Assembly (NCBI GenBank): GCA_019009955.1 | Contig: CM032228.1 | Location: 71,726,001 to 71,790,000, forward strand | From: Riptortus pedestris | Taxonomy: Eukaryota; Arthropoda; Insecta; Hemiptera; Alydidae | Length of the DNA: 64,000 nucleotides | Reading direction: 5' to 3' | Part shown: positions 25,973-40,600 of the stretch, piece by piece | Layout: the number at the start of each line of letters is the position of its first letter | Position numbering within the stretch: the stretch's first letter is position 1 | The notes under the pieces: model-generated | What the model was told of the DNA's origin: nothing | The model's input: only the letters and a program-made list of their open reading frames with translations | Database searches by the model: none | Translations under genes and position numbers: made by a program

Positions 25973-28900
25973 TTTTGAGCGGACCTCATTTTCATCATCT
26001 CCTGGGTAGGATCGATGGACATTTGAAGAAAAATTTTGAAAATTGTGTCATGAGTACGACCTCAATAGCTGATTTCCCTCAAGGGAAATCTGCCAAAAAA
26101 TATGTATTGATTCCAAAGAGAAAACTTTAGATAAGAGCAAAACACTATAGCATAACTTTGTAATGTTCAATATTTATAATATTTGGATTATCACAAAATA
26201 CACATTCGCACATATAAACACAAACAGACACACACACGCATATGTGCATGCATATTAACGCAAACACGATACATTAAAAAACCTACATTATAAAGCGACA
26301 ACATAGCTAGCATTACTGAGAGTGATTAAATCAAGGGTAACTAGACTCATATTTGGGGATATGGGATATTTGGCCCAAATATGAAATGCTTATGTATACG
26401 AAAACTTTAAGGACATTATTTCCTATGACCACCACCAAACAAATCTCCATTTTGGAAGTCAATTACATATGTTAAAGTTCATCAAGAGTTCTAATACTAA
26501 GGGCTTAATATTATCACTCTTGATACCTGGACATCATTATACATTCAACAATTCAATAACACAACCCATGATAATTTAAAACATATATATCTAGGGATAA
26601 TATTTATATAATTTTAAAGCTTATTAGAAAATATAATAAAATTACCTTAACTTTGATAATTGTTTGATCTTGGCGATTATACCAGAAACCATAATCAACC
26701 CATTGTCGAATAAGTTCTAAAGGAGGTTGAGCTCCATAAACTTCTTTGGCTGGCATATTAAAATCATCCATGAAGGTAATCATAACTTTGCCTAAAACAA
26801 CACAATTTTACATTTGAAGTGATCAACTTTTTCAGCAAATAATTTAGAGGAGTGAAATCCTATGGTAGAAATTATTAAAAAATAATATAACTATAGACAG
26901 AAAAGAATGTTCAAATGATGGGTGTGAATCCTGGAAGGGAAGATTTTCCTAAATTTGTATCCCATAATCTTGTACGTTCATAATTACATTAATAATTAAT
27001 AAATTAGTCTGTTTAATTTTGTTTTCTCTTAACATAAGAATCTGACTAATTTTGGTTATCAGCTTTGAGGTTAGTAATCTCATAATTTTCAAGGGATGAT
27101 TTGCGTACAATTAAAATTAATTCCTTCAAATTAAACCGAACATGAAGAGTGAGAAAGAAGTAAAGGAAAGTATGATAGCATTGGCAATCTTTTCAGGTAA
27201 AAAAACAAAGTCATTTGTGAAGGTCATTTTCCTGTTTATTTAAGCTGCTGAATATCACACCACAGAAAACAAAATCAATGATAGATACTAACTATTTAAG
27301 CATAATTTAAAGCCTAGTACACTCTAGTAGACATGTTGCGCGATTTTGGTCTCTGAGACGTGTCTCAGGTTGTCTACGTAGACAGGTCTATAGACCGACT
27401 TCCGTCTACGGGCTTGTTACGAGACCAAAAATCGCAGGTCTATGGTCTCCCGATTGGAATGGGAGACTTCATGCAACTTAGACATATTGCGCAACATTTT
27501 GACAGTGTGGATGTACTCAGCGCCTAGGGACTAGGCATCTTCACTCTGTTTCCAGCTGCCGAGTGGTGTGGTTCGGCTGTTTATTCAGTTTTTCATGTTC
27601 TAGTTACTTTGAAGCATGTGGCCTAATGAGTCTCATTGAAGATTACCACGTATCTTATTGTTTGTGGGATGTTACGAGTCCTCATTATAAAAACCGTGTG
27701 AAAAAAAAGCGCCACTCGAATCTCTGGCTGCAAAGTACAATGTGACAGTGTCGGACGTAGAAAAGAAAATTCATAACTTAAAAACTTCATTCAACGGGGA
27801 GCGAAAAAAAATTACTTCAACGAGTGGGACCTCTCCCAAGAAGTCAACATGGTTTGCATACGAGTATCTGCAGTTCCTGTAGTAATAATTGTTTTATGCA
27901 TACCTTTACATATTGTTTTAATGATGAGATAATTGCTTCGCAGACCTCTGGTACCATTTTCGATATTGCCTGCTTTGATATTCTGAAGGTGTACATGAGG
28001 CTCGTGAATGAGTCTCCACTTGCAAGGAAACGCAGTGTGACTGCCAGTCGAAGAGAAACTGGGATGGTTTCCCTAAACTTTGTATCTTGCTTCATTATTA
28101 TTCTTCCAACCATCAGAAGCAAGTCTTCAAAATCAGTAGATGTCAGCCAGGTAAAATTCCCAAAGCCCATGGCGTCTTCCAATCTTAATTCTCTTAATAG
28201 AGATTTACCGAATCTAGGCCCTTCTGTAAGTACTTCGCGCGTCTACCAACGTTTATGTTTTCGTGTTCTTTCTCTTATAATTACCACTAAGCAGGAACTT
28301 ATTCCACACAAAACAATGTCCTCCATGGCGGACTGTGAATATGAGACTGAGAAATTTACATCGTAGTGTGGACACTAGACGAGACAATGAATGGTGTCTC
28401 TAGACAGTGTATAGGCCGTGTCTCGAAACCGTCTCTAGACGGTCTATAGACAAATCGCACAACATGGTCTACTGGTGTGTACTTAGCTTAAGATTTCTTC
28501 AAAATGAAAGTATCATTTATGAAATTAGAAGTTGGTTGTATTATCTGGAGATACAAGTCCAACCGAGTTAATTAGTTTTCACAACACAACTTGTAACAAA
28601 TAACAATGAAAATAAAAATACAAAAAACCATGTATTTCTCCATTGCAAAGTGGTCAGTAGTCATCTAAGGCCAACATGTTTTAGAAGACGATAATCAGGA
28701 CCCCAGCCAGAGGTGAGGTGCTTACAAAACTTGATACAAGTTGTAAAAACACACTGGCTGCCAGTGCCTCTGGAAAAGATAAGGGGACTGTGTGCCCTCA
28801 TCTCTCAGGAAAAAATATCTGTTACGTTCTGGCAAGAAAGATTCTGAGACAAATGAACCCATAACAGAGATTGTTTAGTCGCTGATCAGTGTTATTACCT

Positions 28901-31900
28901 TTTCAGAAAGCAAAAGAAGAAACATTCTATTACTGAAAATAGTATTGGGTGGCTTCAAGCCTCAGATAGATAAGAAGAACAATGATTATGACAAATATAA
29001 GCTAATCAATGTTAATGAGTTTAAAAAAGTAGAGTTTACTATTTGTCTAAACGTCTGAAGGTCTCTGAAAGTGCTGTGATAGCTTTCAGGTTACCACTAG
29101 GTTTAGACCAACTATCATGAAAAATAAGAACAAATCCGGGTGGCGCCAGTTCACATTTTGAACAAGGTGCATATTAATGATGGATGTACTGTAGGATTGG
29201 TTAAATCTGAGGGTTATATTATTAACACACGTCACAAAATCTGGAGCTAGTAATATTATGGAATAGTGAGTGAGCTCACATGCACATCATGCACTAGTAG
29301 CTGGGGAAGATTCATACAGATAAGAGAAGTAAGGGAGTAGATATAAAAACTAGAATGTTCTTGTATGCCCTGCAATCCCCTCCCCCTCATTTTGAATTGA
29401 GTTTGAAAGAGAAATTTGTAAAAACGTTATCACCCAAATAGTTTCCTATATATATTCCTATATATAGAATGTTATAGAAAGGGAGTTGTACTGTTTGAGC
29501 ATGTTGAGAGAATAGGAAACACACGTCTGATTAACCTGAGAGAAGACTTGAGGATATTACAATTTCGGGCTTCCTCCCTACAGTACATTTGTATAGAATT
29601 TTTTTTGGTTATCATCATTTTTTTGGGGGAAAAAAATCCTACAAATTATGTTCTATAATAAATTTTGATCCCATACATAAGAGATAATTCTGATTTTGTG
29701 TTTTTACTTCCCTAAGGTCTCAGAATGACTAAGGACAGCCTCATAAGATCAACAGACTGCATACTATTATACAACTTCTTTGAGAAGCTGAAATATCGAG
29801 TTCCATTTACCATCAAAACGTAGGTGTTTGGTGTAACATTGCTATTAGTATATTTACATAAAAAAACTGAAATTGATAAATCGATGTGGAATTCACAGGT
29901 TTGTTGTAACACAGATTGTATTGTATTTATTTTTTACTTTAATAGACATTCATAGTACTCAAGAATAAATTAAACCTATCCAGTCAGGGTATGTCTATTA
30001 TTATATGTTATATGAGTATTGAATGTAATAATGTTATATTGATATTGAATATAATATAATAATGCTATATTAGTATAATTTTATATTAATACTGAGTATA
30101 ATTATAATTCTAACTGTGCAAAGAGTTGGACCTTCGCATCAACTTGTAAAGACCATTAGATAAGTTAAAATTGGCTATATCATTCTATAATTTTGTCTTC
30201 ATTATTACTTTTTTCTTCAAGAAGTAAAAACATTATTCTATAGTCATATAATGTCTGAAACATGGTTAATGAAGTCCCATGTTACGGGGAAACTATGACG
30301 GAAAATATTTACAAAAAAAATACCTATTATGATATAGCCTAGGGTAACAAAATTTTCACAAACTTACCTCCAGCAGGGTAATAGACTCCTTTAGTTCTTT
30401 TCTCCACTCTACTCATAATAGTATCTTGAATATTGTTTGAAGTGGTCTGTACAAAGAGGCAATACGAGCTAATTATTCCATTAGAATATATAAAAATACA
30501 AGAATACAAGAAATATTCTTAATTATATCTTCTCATCTCATCAACTTGCTAATATTAATTTGTAACTAAAAAAATAATAACTTATATGCCAGGCTAACAG
30601 CGATGGAGATAATAGATGTTAAATTTGATTTGAAAATGGTGTCAAATTTGAACACTATGAAATATTGTGTCAACACTTTTTAAGAAAAAAAAATTATGTA
30701 TGTATTTTGTTGACCTTCCACCATTAAGAAATTAAAAAGCCTTAATAGCTTTTATAAAATTACACCATACAAAATATCATATAAACAGAATAGAAATTTA
30801 ATTGTTACAACAAAATATCAAAAAGAATAAATAAATTAAAAATACTGAATAGTGAGACAAAACATTATGAAAAGTAATACAATTTTTTTTTAAAGATTAA
30901 TTTAAGCTAAAACAAAAGTTTATGAAGTGCTATAGAAAAAAATACTCCCTTCAGTAAAAGAAAATTTTGAAATCATACATCGGAGAAGTAAAAAAGCTAC
31001 TCTACTAAAAATAAACTTCCTGAAGCATTAAACAAATTAGCAAATTTATTATGATTTTAGAAAGGCTAAAACATAAACATTTTTAGACATTTATTTTTAT
31101 TTCAAAAATAATCAAAATCTTTTCCCCTATGAAACATTCACTAAGCCTTGTAAACTTATTCTCAAAATATTTCCTTAAATTTTTAAGTGCTTAACAACAT
31201 TGGTCTAAACTCTAATTGTTTTAATTTCTACCGATTGTTGATAAAAAGTTGTAAAAAGCAACGTGCTGATTTTTTTGGGACTGAATCCAGCCACCACAAA
31301 CTTACAAGGTTTTTCCTGATAATGTTTCCACTTGACACTAATAATATTTATCATTAACATAATATATTTATTAGAGCACCTTAATCGCCAAAACCATGGT
31401 AAATTTTGAATTATATTAAAAAAGTTAAAAATGTATAAGAAATACCTGGGCAGACATGTTTATTGCAAGCAGGGAAAATCTACTGGGATCCAAGTTATCC
31501 AATACAGAAATAGCACAAGATGTTTTTCCTGTCCCAACACTTCCTGTTAATAAAACTGGAATTTGATTTGAAAGTAACTGTTGGGTTAAATATGAATAAC
31601 GAAGTGAATCCACAGAAGGAACAAATATTTTGCAAAAAGGAATCCTGTAAGAAAAGACAATTTTTTTTAAATTTACCAACTTTAAATCTAAATTTCTAAA
31701 TAAGAGATACAAGTGCCCATGAAATGAATAAAAATTACATAAATAAGAGTTAAAGAAGTTAAGGAAGAAAAGTTATATAAGCATGTGTTTAAAATTTATT
31801 AACCACAGATATAAATTAAATTGACACTAAGCAGATTTCCCATGTGCTGGAACTAGTATCTCACCATATTTTCTCTATTTCTAAGTTAAAATCCGATGAG

Positions 31901-34555
31901 TAGTAATGATGACAGTGAAAATTGAAACCAAGAAAGTACAAATAACTAGAAGATATTTTGAATTTTCAAAACAAAAATTGTGACAGCTAGAAAGGTAACA
32001 GACTGCTGGGATATGTATATATAATTTTGTGCGGACCTCATTTTCATCATTTACTAGGTAGAATTGATGGATATTTGAGGAAAACCTTAAAAATTTGCTC
32101 CATGGATACAACCTCAATAGCTGATTTCCCTGAAGTGAAATCTGCTAAAACAAACTTATGATCTCTACATAGTGAAATTTTTAGGGAATAGTCCTCTTTG
32201 AGTAAATTTCTGAAGGCCGAACAATTACCTCAGAGTCTTAGCCTACCAAACTTCAGAGAATACACTCAGTACAAGCCCAATGGTACCCAGCACTGATGAT
32301 TAAGAAGAAATTCTTCTCAAGATAACACAAACCCCATATATCATAAGATTACCACTGAAACAAACTTTTGAATCCCCAACATTATTAAAATAAAACTTAC
32401 TCTGGATTGTATTTCCAATCTTCAGGTAATTTCTCTTGCCAATGTCGGTATCCACGGAACTTGAGATTAATATAATATTCATAGACAGTTTCCAAAATAG
32501 GAAAAGAACTTTCTAATTCTCTGATGTACTTGTCCATTCTTAATCGGCCTCTTTCACTTAAAGATGCTACTAAGGACCATAGAACACTACAAAAAAATAA
32601 AAATAAAATCATATTTTAATTAAATTGGATTATATCCTATATATTGATTATTAGAAGAAAAAAATCAATACTAATAGAAATAATGTTGATTCTGAGTAAG
32701 CTATAAGAAGGAGGATAACATTTATGATTCCAAAAAAGCAAAGTGTCATTAGCTCCCAATGCAAAATCTCAATAACTTGCCTGAAATTTATTTTGTAAAC
32801 TTTTTAAATGAATAATACCCAACAAAGATTATTCAAAGTAATTTATTAGAACAATAACAAACTGGGTAGTTATAAAAGTGATTGCAAAGGCTTCAAGAAG
32901 TTACTTTTCACAAACTAATTTATTGCATCTCAGGTTTCACCAATACAGATAAACTCTCAAAAGTATAGATTGTTAACAAAAAGGCTTATGATTAAATTTA
33001 TTATTGCTTTATTTTTTTGAAAATAAGTGAAATTAATAAATGCTAAAAGTCCTGCTCTTTTAATGAAGAAGTGCAAAACTTCTAGTTTTGACAATCAGAT
33101 TATTAAGGAAGTAAATCATAATCAAAAGAAGAATATAGGGTTTGTCCAGAAAGTAGAAGGAGTGATGTTTCCCCACTAAAATGGGTGAAGAAGGAGGGTG
33201 TTATGATGGTTTGTTGGTGGGGGTAGGGAGGGGAGGTGTCTTATCTATCAGTGCACCATAATTCAGCCATCTCCAAGCCTTGATGGAGTGTAGATTGAGT
33301 TGAAGATGAACTCATTTCAAGATGTTATCGCACGGTTTTTTGTTTTGTGTCAAACTGGGTAAAGATTGAGAATAATAAGATGCTCAAGACTCCATATGAG
33401 AGCAATGTCAAACGGTATCACAAAGCTTTCCGAGCTACTCTCGGGGATCATGGAAGGGCAGCACCACGGCATGGTCAAAGCCATTCAAGAGACTGTAATG
33501 ACAAAGCTGAAAAATGTTCTAGTTTCTGCATTTCAGAGAGCCCCAATGATTGAAAGTGTCACTGGAAATGCTGAGTTGATGCAGAATGAGCATATTTTGA
33601 AAATTATTGTTGAGGTACCAAAATTGTGAAAAAAAAAAAACAAAAACCTACAATAAGTCCTACTTTCCAAGTAAAACTTGTATTTGAAATCCTTAACCTC
33701 TTATGGTTTAGTTTATCCAGTAAGTGTTTTTTTCCCAAATTATTCCAACAGCAGAAAAGATTTGAAATTGAAGAAATGACAGAATGAATACCAGCAAAGA
33801 GAAATTCAGATATAGATGTTACAGAAAGGAAAGCCATAGTCAAATAAAGTTCATTTTTCTCTGGTGCAAGCTGAATAAGCCAATCCCAAATAACAAAAAG
33901 ATATTATTATTCTTATAGTAATTGCAATTCACAACTGGGCCGATCGAGCGACGCATCAGATATACAGAACAAAAATATATAGATATTTGGGAATGAAATA
34001 GTATTTATAATTGATCAAAGCAAGAGAAAAGACAAGCCTATTTCCTGAACTGCATAAACTTCAAAAACAAGGAAGACCAGGTCTTTAAAATATTAAAAAT
34101 TTATGTTGTGCACAGGAGATAACTCTCTGAAACTACGTAATAGTAAGATCTCATAAAAGTTCATTCTTAAAAGAAGTGTTAGAACATAATGATGGTTACA
34201 CTAACTGAGAGCAAGTTGATCATGAGTTATTAGCCTGGATGACATTGGATACTTGCTCTCAGAAACCAAAGAGATTATCATAGCTATAGAGGACCAAGTC
34301 ACAGCAAATGCATGTTACAGATTCCATATATTTAAATATTCTAGTTTGTTTGATAAATACATATTTTGCTAATATGCATATTTTGGTGGGATTTGTGATA
34401 CTGTGTTGTTTAAAGTGTTAAAAAAGAACTTATAGCATAGCACAAAGCTTGCTTCAAAGTTGAATAAGATGAAGTGTTAATAATTGATCACTATTAGCTA
34501 ACAAAATAATTTGGAGCTATATGAGACAATCCAGATCCTCTAAGCTATAATTGTT

Positions 34556-34621
<66 letters not shown>

Positions 34622-37600
34622 GCATGTTTGTATTTAATAACAGTTGCTTCTTAAGGCAATTGGAAAGGACATCCATCATCTGTCAACATGCTCTTATTTA
34701 TGACCCCCTTATGTTTTATTTATTTTTTATATAAATTCTTAAATGCTTTATTTATTTCTTACATACTTTATTTGTAGATTTAAATAAAGCATAAAGAAAG
34801 GTGCTTTAACTTAATTAATTATTATTTTTTAAATACCAAAAGAAGAAATAAATCCTAGCGGCATAACTGTAATCTGGAGTATCAGGAGGGTATATTTTAG
34901 CTAAATCTTGTGGTCTTCCTACAATTTGTAAAAGTCGACAAAGAGATATTACTGAACATATTTCTGGTACTGGTATTGTTTCTTCACAGTGCAGGCGTTT
35001 GAACGTGAGAATGTTATCCACATGCTTATCAAACAGCTCAATCATCTAGAATAAATTACAGAAAAAGTATTACATATTTGTATTTGTTATAAAGAGAAAT
35101 AAGAGATCAATATGGGAGAACTAGTATTTTATGAGCTTACATTAGGTTTTTATTTTAAATGTTCATGCTAAGTATTATACAAACAAATAAACCAGGTGTT
35201 TTCCTTTTTTTCTATTTCAGTACTGAGTTCCTATTTCAATTGAGAATAATGTAGTTGTTATTTGTTAATGCCCACTTTGTGTTACTAAGCTAATCATGGA
35301 GAGTAATCTAAAGGTTAGAGATTCTAGTTAGTATAGGACTAAGGATTTTATTTAGTGAGTTTGTCACTAAATGAATTCCTATCGCCCACACGGGAATCAA
35401 ACGAATGATTCTAGGTTTGTCAAGCTCCTACATCTTAATCATGGCTAACCTGAGCTCCAATTGGGATGATTTTAAACAGGAAATATACTGGTCATTGATC
35501 TTTCTCTTAAGTTTGATGAGGTCATCAGTGAGAGGATCATCTGCATAGTCAATGCCAATTTTATCTTCTTTCTGTACATTTCCACAAAGCAATTCTCTGT
35601 AGAACACCTGAGCATCAGGGTTTACCAAAAATTGGGTCAGGTGCAATAAGTCCTTCAGCTTTTCAGGTTTCATGGGTAATGGCTGATTGTATAAACTTTA
35701 GGTTTCAGCCAAGCCTGCAATTTTCTGCTCTAGGCATCACAACAGCTTTTAATGCATGATGAACATCTAAAGTTCTAGGTAATTTTTCACAATTTCGATT
35801 GGTCTTGGAGGCATTGGGCATCTTCAACAAAAACACTGTCCAGAATCAGTCAGTTGACTTCATTAGTAGTTCATGTTTCTAAGCACATTCCCCCTGCCAA
35901 CATGTGTCTCAGTGTAAGACATTATCAAGGCTCATATCTTTGTCTTATTCTATATATGAATCTGGAAGTTGTGAATCAGTGTGCAGGAATGTTTGGAATT
36001 AAACAGATGAATGGTGTTGTACCCAATAAGGCCATGAATGGGGGTTACAACAAAGAGGAGCGAAGATTATGGACTCTGATCTATTTAGTTCATGCGCTTA
36101 ACCTTGATGGACTTTTTAACCATATGACCATATCTTTCCCCTTTATTTCTTAGGATGTTATGATTTTCTTTAGTACCACCATAATTGCTTTCTGTCTGTT
36201 TTAAGCTACTTAATGAAACTAAAACTAGTTTAATACGAAAGGTGGATTTGAAAGTTTTTAGCTATACATGTGTCTTCCATACATGTGTATTTAATGCATC
36301 ATTGTCATAAGCACCAAACATTTGTTGGTGTGCTTCATCTCAACAAGTCTTAAGATCAACTTTTCTTAACATTTCATATATATTTGTTTATTTTGGTCAT
36401 AGGGACTGAATAGGATTATAAGATAAAAATAAATAAAAACTACACCTTCGACCTTACTGACTCTGTACATTGAACTATACTAATTAATAAATACTTAGAA
36501 TGAAATAAAACTAGGAATGTTATTAATGTAGATGCAAATTAATATACACTCCTCGTCAAAAAAAAACGCAATACCCTAAAATTTATTAATTTCACTGGGT
36601 TTTTACTGAAGCAGAGAATCATCCCTTATTGTGTCTTATAATACAAGTACATAGGAGTAATAAAAAGTGTATTTCAGGCAAAAAAAATTAATTCCTTTAA
36701 TTACAAAAAAAAAAATAAAAATTTATCCTAAAAATGAATAAACAAAATTTTAACTTTTTTAAAAATTAAATTGACTCGTCTTACACTAATAACCAGTGTT
36801 GCCACCTCTTGCTCGAATGACAGCCTCCATACGTGTGGGCATGCTCCTGATCAAGTCCTGGACGGCCTCCTGAGGTAATCTTTCCCACTCTTCCAAAACG
36901 GCAGCCTCAAGCTCCCTGAGGTTGAGTGGTGCTGGTTCCTTGGCTCAAACACTTCTTTTTAGTCTGTCCCATAAATGTTCCATGCAATTTAGGTCAGGGC
37001 TTCTCGCTGGCCACGGCAATGTATCGATATTGATTTCGTTTAGGTAGTCCCTAACAATAAGGGCAACATGTGGCCTTGCATTATCAAGCATAAGAAACGC
37101 ATTTTCACCAATAAATGGCATGTATGGCATGACATGGTCCTCCAAAATGTCTGCCACGTATCTTTGTGCAGTCAAAGGGCCCCCACGAATCGAAACTAAC
37201 TCCGTGCGAGCTTCCCATGAGATGCCACCCCAGAACATCACGGAGGCTCCACCATAAGGCTCCTTTCCGACTTTACAACATTGGCTGTATTGCTCACCTG
37301 GCCTCCTCCACACTCTTCTGTGTCCGTCAGGAGAATTTAGCGCCACTCTGGTCTCATCGGTGAACAGGACTCGTCTCCAGTCATCGACAGTCCAATCTCG
37401 GTGGTCCTGGGCAAACCTAAGGCGGGCTCTTCGGTGCTCTCTGGAGAGAAGTGGTCCAACCATGGGCCTTCGTGCCCTCAGTCCACTATTCCTCACTCGT
37501 CTCGTAACTGTTGATACCGAAACATGTAAGTTTCGGACACCAGCGACCAAGTTTCTTAAGTCGTTTGCTGTTATTAGCCGATTTCTGAGAGTCTGGAGCC

Positions 37601-40600
37601 GGATAAAATGGTCGTCTTCCGCAGTTGTGACCCGTGGTCGGGCCGATCCATGTCTTCTTGCGTATCCTCCTGTCTCTCTGAATCGTTTGAAGACCCGTGC
37701 GACAGTTGAAAAGTGGACCCCAAGTCGATTAGCACTGTAACGTGTGCTACGGCCTTCTTGGTGCATCGTCACTGCCCTAAATGTGTCATCTCTATCTAAC
37801 CGTGCCATAATTACTTATGAATTCTAAAATAATGCGTACTTGATGAAATTAACACGAATACTGAGCCCTAGTAATTTTTTTTTGTATCCCTAAGTCGATA
37901 AGAATGACTATGGAATTAGAGCTGTTTATAAACAATAGGATTAAAGATAAGAAGAAGTGCTGGAATTCAAATGAAATTGTTGTTTTTCTCCTCCAATGTA
38001 TTTGTCTCATTAGAAACATGAACATAATATTTTTTATTTCAATTAAAAACTTGTGTAATCAATAAATTTTAGGGTGTTGCGTTTTTTTTGACGAGGAGTT
38101 TATAATTAAATACAAATGTATCCTCTTTGTCTTCTTAATCTACTTCTTACAACCACATATAATTTCATATACTTTTGGAGAAGACCCATAATCCTGGAAT
38201 AGCTTCACTTGGTCGAAATCACTTCACACAGTGCAAACAAAAAATAAGTTGAAAGGATAAAGCAAAAAGAGGTTATAAGGAAACTGATAACAGTAATGCA
38301 CTGTTATCACAGTTTAGATTACTTCTTTACTAGAGTCATTTGATGAAACAGAGTAGAACATGGGAAATTGTTAATTTTTGGGTTTCTATGGTGCACTTAT
38401 AACTAAAATTACTACAAAATATCTCAAACTCCTAAAGCTCATATTTTGGCCTAGTTGGATATGTGTGTAAAGGTGTTAATATACTTGGAAAAGAACTTGG
38501 CAGTGGGTGTGATTCCCATGTATCCAAAAAGGAATTTATCAATTGATGGACCCTGTAAATAAAATCCCTAGACCTATTCCTTGGGTAGAAAAGAGTAGTA
38601 ATCTGTAGATAATCATGCTGATTAGCTTTCATACTATAATTTTATAAATAAAACCATACTAAGGAAGAAATACATAATGAGTGTTCAAAAAGAGTTTAAA
38701 ACTTTACCAACATACTTCTTTCTTATACTCTTCTTCTTTGAACTGTTTTATCCAAGAGGTGAAATAAGGCCGCCATCCGAATTCTTTATAATCATTGAAA
38801 ACAATGCCGCATCGTGAAACTGTAGCAGGTGATGCAACAGCAAGATCTCCCACTTCAAATAAGAGAGATACCTGAAAATCACGAAGTGGACAAATTTATT
38901 AAGAAACTGCTGGATAATGGAAGGATTTTGAAAATCAAAAAGAAAAGTATAATAACACAGTTCAAAATAAACGTTAAATAATTAAACATTTAAATACATA
39001 AGGTTCAGTGCTGAAATTCATTCTGAATCTTGTCCAATATATTTATATTTAAATATTTTCAGGATCTAAATGCTATACTCATACTTGAGGCACTGACTCC
39101 TGTTAGAAGTGACTCTTTTATTATATATTATAACCATTGTAATCAATGAAACACTTGACTTCTATAAAATGACTCAGTGTTTTGAACTTACCATTTGCTC
39201 AACAACCTTACATCATAAGATATATTTATGTTAAAGTTATTGTGCCTCGTAGACCTTACTTGAACTTAAAAGTATTAAGATTTAAAGCTATAATGATTTT
39301 TCCGCTATTATAAAGCATATTTCTGTACAGGTTTTACTATTCCATTAGAGACCCTCTTCAAACTAGGCAGCAGCCATATTTATTTCCTAAATATTCACTG
39401 ATGGGCACTTGGACTTGTTTTTACCTTTATTTGTTGTTTTGATTAAATTTATAGTATGATTAAGAAATGTTATTTCCAACAATAGGAAAATACTGATGAT
39501 GCTGCAGGAAGTACCGTCTTGATTTTAATACAAGGCCTCTCATATTTTAATTATTTATTCTGATGTATTATACTTTATCAATTTGATTTCACAATCAATG
39601 CTTGTTTTTATGAACAATCATTGTTGTTATAAGAGATATTTCTTTTAAACGAATTAGAAGGTATAAGTTTAGCAATAAAGTGGGTTGTCCAACTAGTTGT
39701 TGATTACACACATTGGAAACCAATCATTAAGATAGTAGAAATCTGTGATCTAATATAATTAACTTTTCAAATACCTGTTCAGGCATCGTAATCCGTTCAC
39801 TATTAATCAGAGTCAAAACTTTATTGTCATCCATAACACTATTCATATTTTCAATCCAAACTGCATCAACAGGGCCATCAAAAAGAATCCACTTTTCAGA
39901 TTTAGATTCATCTACGATCAATAAAAAATGTCTAAATGATTAAATATTTTTTTTTTTTAACCAGTGGTAGTTTTACCATTGAGCAGCCTCCATTACTAAG
40001 AAATGTTTATTAAAAAATGAAGACGTTTTTAAAAGATTTTTTGAAATTTCAAAGCAAAAAATAAGCAATATTTTTATGAATAAGTAAAGAAGGACTTAAA
40101 ATCTTACCTGCACAAGTTTTCCTCATTATTACAGACAAAATACCATCAGCCCATTCACCTGTAGCTAAATTATATTCACCATACAATTCTCCCAGGTTAA
40201 CTGCTTTTGGATTTATTAGGTACTCCTAAAAGAAAAATAGTCTAGAGCGAGTTTAAATAGCACATTTTTAGTACAATACATATTATAAATTAAAAGCCCT
40301 ATAGACATAACAAAAATTATTCTCTGTAAAAATAAATGAAGAAATAATCATGTAATCTTCGACAAGATAAAGAGTGATACTGGATTAATAGAAAAAAAAA
40401 ATCAATGTATCTCTCACCACCAGAAAAATACTCTAATTCATTTCAATACAGGCAGGCCATGCCTATATTTTTTGCAGAAAAACTCGATGAAGCCAGATTC
40501 CTAGACCTTCTCAAGAATGAACTTTCTGAATTTTTGATCGATATTCCTCTTTAGTACTGATACATTTAATTCAAAATAGAGGGCTCTCTTACACATAGTT

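Larger units (their letters stand above)
24130..26097 (+). mobile_element. Abundant hairpin-ended element, copy I (interrupted by an insertion)
   Basis: The 5' part (24,130-24,899) starts AAAAGTCCGTCACGC, carries a cassette with GAATAAATACAAATGGAAAT and AAACAAACGGGTCTGCC and a poly-G tract at 24,480, then the core up to the TA tract. The 3' part (25,905-26,097) resumes with TA and GA repeats, TTTTGAGCGGACCTCATTTT and the terminal hairpin. About 1 kb of foreign sequence lies between, at the microsatellite. Confidence 0.88.
27316..28483. mobile_element. PIF/Harbinger-like DNA transposon (defective)
   Basis: About 1.17 kb with matching inverted ends: AGTACACTCTAGTAGACATG on the left, and the reverse complement of the right end begins AGTACACACCAGTAGACCAT. 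Inside both ends are imperfect copies of GTCTATAGACCGTCT-like sequence. It holds remnants of two genes in convergent orientation, a MADF-like protein (plus) and a transposase N-terminus (minus). Flanking trinucleotides are CTA and TTA, close to the 3-bp duplication expected for this superfamily but not identical. It lies in the intron between exons 20 and 21. Confidence 0.85.

Noticed and set aside
25891..26130. 79-codon plus-strand ORF
   Set aside because: It translates the TA/GA microsatellite (poly YI and ER) and the end of the abundant element.
27824..28366. 180-codon plus-strand ORF
   Set aside because: It is antisense to the Harbinger transposase remnant; the minus-strand reading matches the transposase N-terminus across its length.
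37166..37740. Plus-strand ORFs opposite the Tc1-like transposase
   Set aside because: They are shadows of the minus-strand transposase, which carries all expected motifs; the plus-strand translations show no domain.
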